From: Pseudomonadota bacterium
GTDB taxonomy: Bacteria > Pseudomonadota > Gammaproteobacteria > Steroidobacterales > JBCBZW01
Length of the DNA stretch: 64,000 bases
NCBI GenBank assembly: GCA_039815145.1
Contig: JBCBZW010000008.1
Location: 26,239-90,238, forward strand
Reading direction: 5' to 3'
Part shown: one piece after another, positions 61,963 to 64,000 of the stretch
Position numbering within the stretch: position 1 is the stretch's first letter
How the letters are laid out: the number at the start of each line of letters is the position of its first letter
The notes under the pieces: model-generated
The model's input: only the letters and a program-made list of their open reading frames with translations
The model's database searches: none
What the model was told of the DNA's origin: nothing
Translations under genes and position numbers: made by a program

Positions 61963-64000
61963 CTATTCAGGGTTGGTGGGGCCGCCACTTCCGTGACCGC
62001 CTAACACCGTTGTCGACTTGGTAGCTGAGCTGCTATCGACGTCGGTGATGGTGCATATGACGTTGCCAATGTTCTCGCCGGCACCGGAGCGCCGAGACTG
62101 GACCGTGACCGTGTTCGTGCTAGTGCCACCAACAAACCGGAAATCAGCGAGATCCAGGGACCACGAGTAGCCGAACGGCCCAGCGCCGTTCACGTTGTTC
62201 GCGGTGATGCTGCCGATCGTCACCCACGAGTTGTCATCAGCGAGCCCGAACGCGGACAGCGTCGCCGGCGAGAAGCTGATGCCAAGCGGCTGGTTCTGGA
62301 TCACGTAGGTGGTGACCGTCACACGGGCGGTGCGCGACTGCCCGCTGTAGGACGCGGTGATATCGGCGATCATCGTGCCGCCAGGCGAGGTGACGTCGGT
62401 GAAGCGGAACGAGCCCTTCGGGCCGACAAAGAACTGGTCGTCCGTGGTGTTGAGCTGGAAGGTGCCCCCGCTCGAGGTCGAGGACAGCGTCGCGGATGAG
62501 GTGCGCTCGCTGTCGCCCTCGAAGAGCTGCACGCGACCCTCCGTCGTGCTGAAGTCGCCGGCTCCAGTCTCGTCGACGCGGACGTTGGTGGTCGGGTTGT
62601 CGTTGCGCAGGTCTAGTGCCGGAGTGCCATCGGCGCCATCCTGACCGTCGGCACCTGGCGCACCATCTTGCCCATCGGCCCCGGGGGCGCCGTCCTGGCC
62701 GGGAACGCCATCAGCCCCGGGAGCACCATCCTGGCCGTCAGCCCCAGGCAGTCCATCCGCTCCGTCGATACCGTCAGCTCCAGGCGGCCCCGGTGGCCCT
62801 GGAACGCCCGTGCTCTCCAGAGACGTGGCCGAGACACCGGCAGTGGCGCTCAAGGGATGCCAGGCGGACGCTGCTTTGCTGCGCCCGATGTTGCGGACCC
62901 AATAGTCGTAGTCTTCGTCTGGCCCCATCGCGGTGTTGGTCGCGCGGTCCGTGTACGCGTCGACCATGCTCTCGCCGGTCTGGGTCGAGATCCGCTCGGC
63001 GTTAGCCCGGTTGCCGTCCGCGCTATCGACGCGCCAGACCTCGGTGTAGGCGATGCCCTCGGTGTCGGGGTTGGTCCAGTCCAGGGCAATGCTACCCGCG
63101 CGCCCGGTGGCGGCCAGGCCGCTCGGTGCCAGGGGGGTCGGTGCGGTGCTGTCGAGTGTGGCTCGAGGTTGCGTGTCCACTAGGTCGACGAGCCCCACCT
63201 GCCACGTCGTCGGCAGCGATTCGTAGCCAGCGAGCCTCACCGTCAACCCGATCGCGTGGCCGTCGTCGCCGATCACCGGCTCGATACTCTTCTTGGTGAC
63301 GCGGAACTCCTTGGCCACCCAGTCCCGGAGCTCGTTGGTGATGGCGATCGTCTCGCCGCGCTTCACGCCCAGCGCCCGGTGCGAGAACACTCCCTCGAAC
63401 ACACCGAGTCGCGCCACGTTCATCGACACTGCGGCCAGCCACTGGGCGCGCTGCTCGGCGTCGACCATCGGCAGTCGGAAGTCGCGCCACTTCTGCCCGC
63501 CGTCGTCGGAGATGAACGACGTCACCTCGCGCGGAGCAAAGTCGGTGAACGCGTTCTCAGAGGGTGACCAGTAGAGGCCGCGCGTTGAGTTGTATGCGTC
63601 GAGGCGAGAGTTGTTCGGTTGCCACGTCAGCGTGCCCTGGCGATCCTCGTCGGTGAGCGTGATCACCGGGACGTCGTAGCCGCCGGCCTGCAGCTCAAAC
63701 ACACCGGCCGGGAAGCCTCGGTTGCCGGCCATGCACTCGACGATGGCGTCGATGTTCTCGAGCGTCTCCGTCTGCGTGCTCATGACGCCGTCACAGCGAA
63801 AGCGAGTGATCTGCGTCGTGCTGCCGTCGCCGACGCCGGAGTAGACCGTTTCAGTCTCCTCGCATCGGTTGGCCGCTGCGGCGATCGAGTCCCACCCTAC
63901 GAAGTCTGAGCTCCACGCGGCGCCGAGGCGCGCGTCTCGAGAGACGTCCACCGCGCACAGCGCCGGGTTGTCGGTCCATTCCCATGTGCTCGAGTCGTCC
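61963..64000 (-). CDS. Phage tail tip/host-specificity protein with collagen-like region (5' end beyond window)
   Basis: The frame is open to the right edge; 679 codons are visible and the start lies outside. The first visible residues include [13 protein letters not shown], a pattern common in lambda J-like tail proteins. After J-like beta-rich sequence ([17 protein letters not shown] region) comes a fibronectin III-like segment ([21 protein letters not shown]), then about 20 collagen-like Gly-X-Y triplets (about 62628-62808), then Ig-like C-terminal beta domains ending [12 protein letters not shown]. It is transcribed toward the tRNA. The collagen-like part probably forms a trimeric stalk of a receptor-binding fibre. 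Confidence 0.82.
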   Translation of the reverse strand, partial: DDSSTWEWTDNPALCAVDVSRDARLGAAWSSDFVGWDSIAAAANRCEETETVYSGVGDGSTTQITRFRCDGVMSTQTETLENIDAIVECMAGNRGFPAGVFELQAGGYDVPVITLTDEDRQGTLTWQPNNSRLDAYNSTRGLYWSPSENAFTDFAPREVTSFISDDGGQKWRDFRLPMVDAEQRAQWLAAVSMNVARLGVFEGVFSHRALGVKRGETIAITNELRDWVAKEFRVTKKSIEPVIGDDGHAIGLTVRLAGYESLPTTWQVGLVDLVDTQPRATLDSTAPTPLAPSGLAATGRAGSIALDWTNPDTEGIAYTEVWRVDSADGNRANAERISTQTGESMVDAYTDRATNTAMGPDEDYDYWVRNIGRSKAASAWHPLSATAGVSATSLESTGVPGPPGPPGADGIDGADGLPGADGQDGAPGADGVPGQDGAPGADGQDGAPGADGQDGADGTPALDLRNDNPTTNVRVDETGAGDFSTTEGRVQLFEGDSERTSSATLSSTSSGGTFQLNTTDDQFFVGPKGSFRFTDVTSPGGTMIADITASYSGQSRTARVTVTTYVIQNQPLGISFSPATLSAFGLADDNSWVTIGSITANNVNGAGPFGYSWSLDLADFRFVGGTSTNTVTVQSRRSGAGENIGNVICTITDVDSSSATKSTTVLGGHGSGGPTNPE
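62628..62808 (-). repeat. Collagen-like Gly-X-Y coding repeat
   Basis: About 20 tandem Gly-X-Y triplets ([16 protein letters not shown] and similar, rich in GADGQDGAP units) within the tail protein gene. The DNA is correspondingly repetitive with 9- and 18-base periods. It probably makes a triple-helical stalk and is prone to length change. Confidence 0.8.

Larger units (their letters stand above)
59422..64000. mobile_element. Left part of a prophage inserted at tRNA-Val
   Basis: From the tRNA 3' end to the right edge the genes are phage-like or orphan: a J-like tail protein, two small membrane/coiled-coil proteins in the position of a lysis module, and two cargo genes next to the tRNA. Housekeeping genes stop at the tRNA. 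No integrase is visible; it would lie at the far end, outside the window. The left boundary is inferred from the tRNA, not from a seen repeat pair. Confidence 0.7.

Noticed and set aside
62628..62808. Tandem DNA repeat resembling a minisatellite
   Set aside because: It encodes collagen-like Gly-X-Y triplets in the tail protein; it is coding, not a separate element.

Overview
The window is a 64 kb piece of a high-GC proteobacterial chromosome, almost certainly gammaproteobacterial. The gene orders queG/nnr-tsaE-ami-mutL, lptG-lptF/pepA-holC-valS and pcnB-folK-(deoxynucleoside kinase)-panB-panC are typical of that class. The genus cannot be read from the sequence, and no rRNA is present. Genes are packed tightly, with many ATGA or GTGA overlaps.

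Layout. Positions 1-12,320 hold housekeeping genes: mutL (cut by the left edge), an AMIN/amidase_3/LysM cell-wall amidase, tsaE, nnr (with an apparent frameshift), queG, a cyclic-nucleotide-binding diguanylate cyclase, panC, panB, a deoxynucleoside kinase, folK, pcnB and an RDD membrane protein. Positions 12,339-19,537 hold lptG and lptF divergent from pepA-holC-valS. Positions 19,615-23,689 are a MoxR ATPase / DUF58 / TgpA-like transglutaminase operon.

Positions 23,707-48,407 are the centrepiece: a nearly complete exosortase A (XrtA/EpsH, PEP-CTERM) exopolysaccharide and protein-sorting locus. A leftward acyl carrier protein plus two alpha/beta-hydrolase operon diverges from a NodB deacetylase. 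A long leftward run then encodes, in transcription order from 48,407: initiating sugar transferase, PrsK kinase, PrsR sigma-54 activator, PrsT TPR lipoprotein, Wza-type export lipoprotein, Wzz-type chain-length protein, tyrosine autokinase, TIGR03016-type outer-membrane protein, AAA ATPase, deacetylase, FemAB protein, an XrtA-EpsI fusion and two asparagine-synthase-like amidotransferases. The leader upstream of this run holds a perfect CRP-type site. A low-molecular-weight tyrosine phosphatase sits just upstream. A TIGR03088-like glycosyltransferase of the same system lies 10 kb away at 58,026. No PEP-CTERM substrate protein, acyl-CoA ligase or PLP decarboxylase was seen in the window.

Positions 48,857-59,171 hold a secreted propeller-like protein, the phosphatase, an MFS transporter, glgX, pgi, a YHS protein, tRNA-Glu, tRNA-Ala, gltX and the glycosyltransferase. 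tRNA-Val(CAC) at 59,347 appears to be a prophage attachment gene. To its right come tandem repeats that look like integrase arm sites, a pentapeptide-repeat/TIR protein, a small orphan gene, two small membrane proteins in a lysis-module position, and a J-like tail protein with a collagen-like stretch that runs off the right edge.

Functionally the window joins envelope biogenesis (Lpt, amidase, exosortase EPS, transglutaminase) with nucleotide-second-messenger signals (cNMP-GGDEF protein, CRP-type site) and ends in a prophage carrying a candidate TIR defence or effector gene. The features most worth checking are the nnr frameshift, the two hydrolases without a canonical serine elbow, the amidotransferase pair in which one member lacks the N-terminal Cys nucleophile, and the prophage TIR protein.
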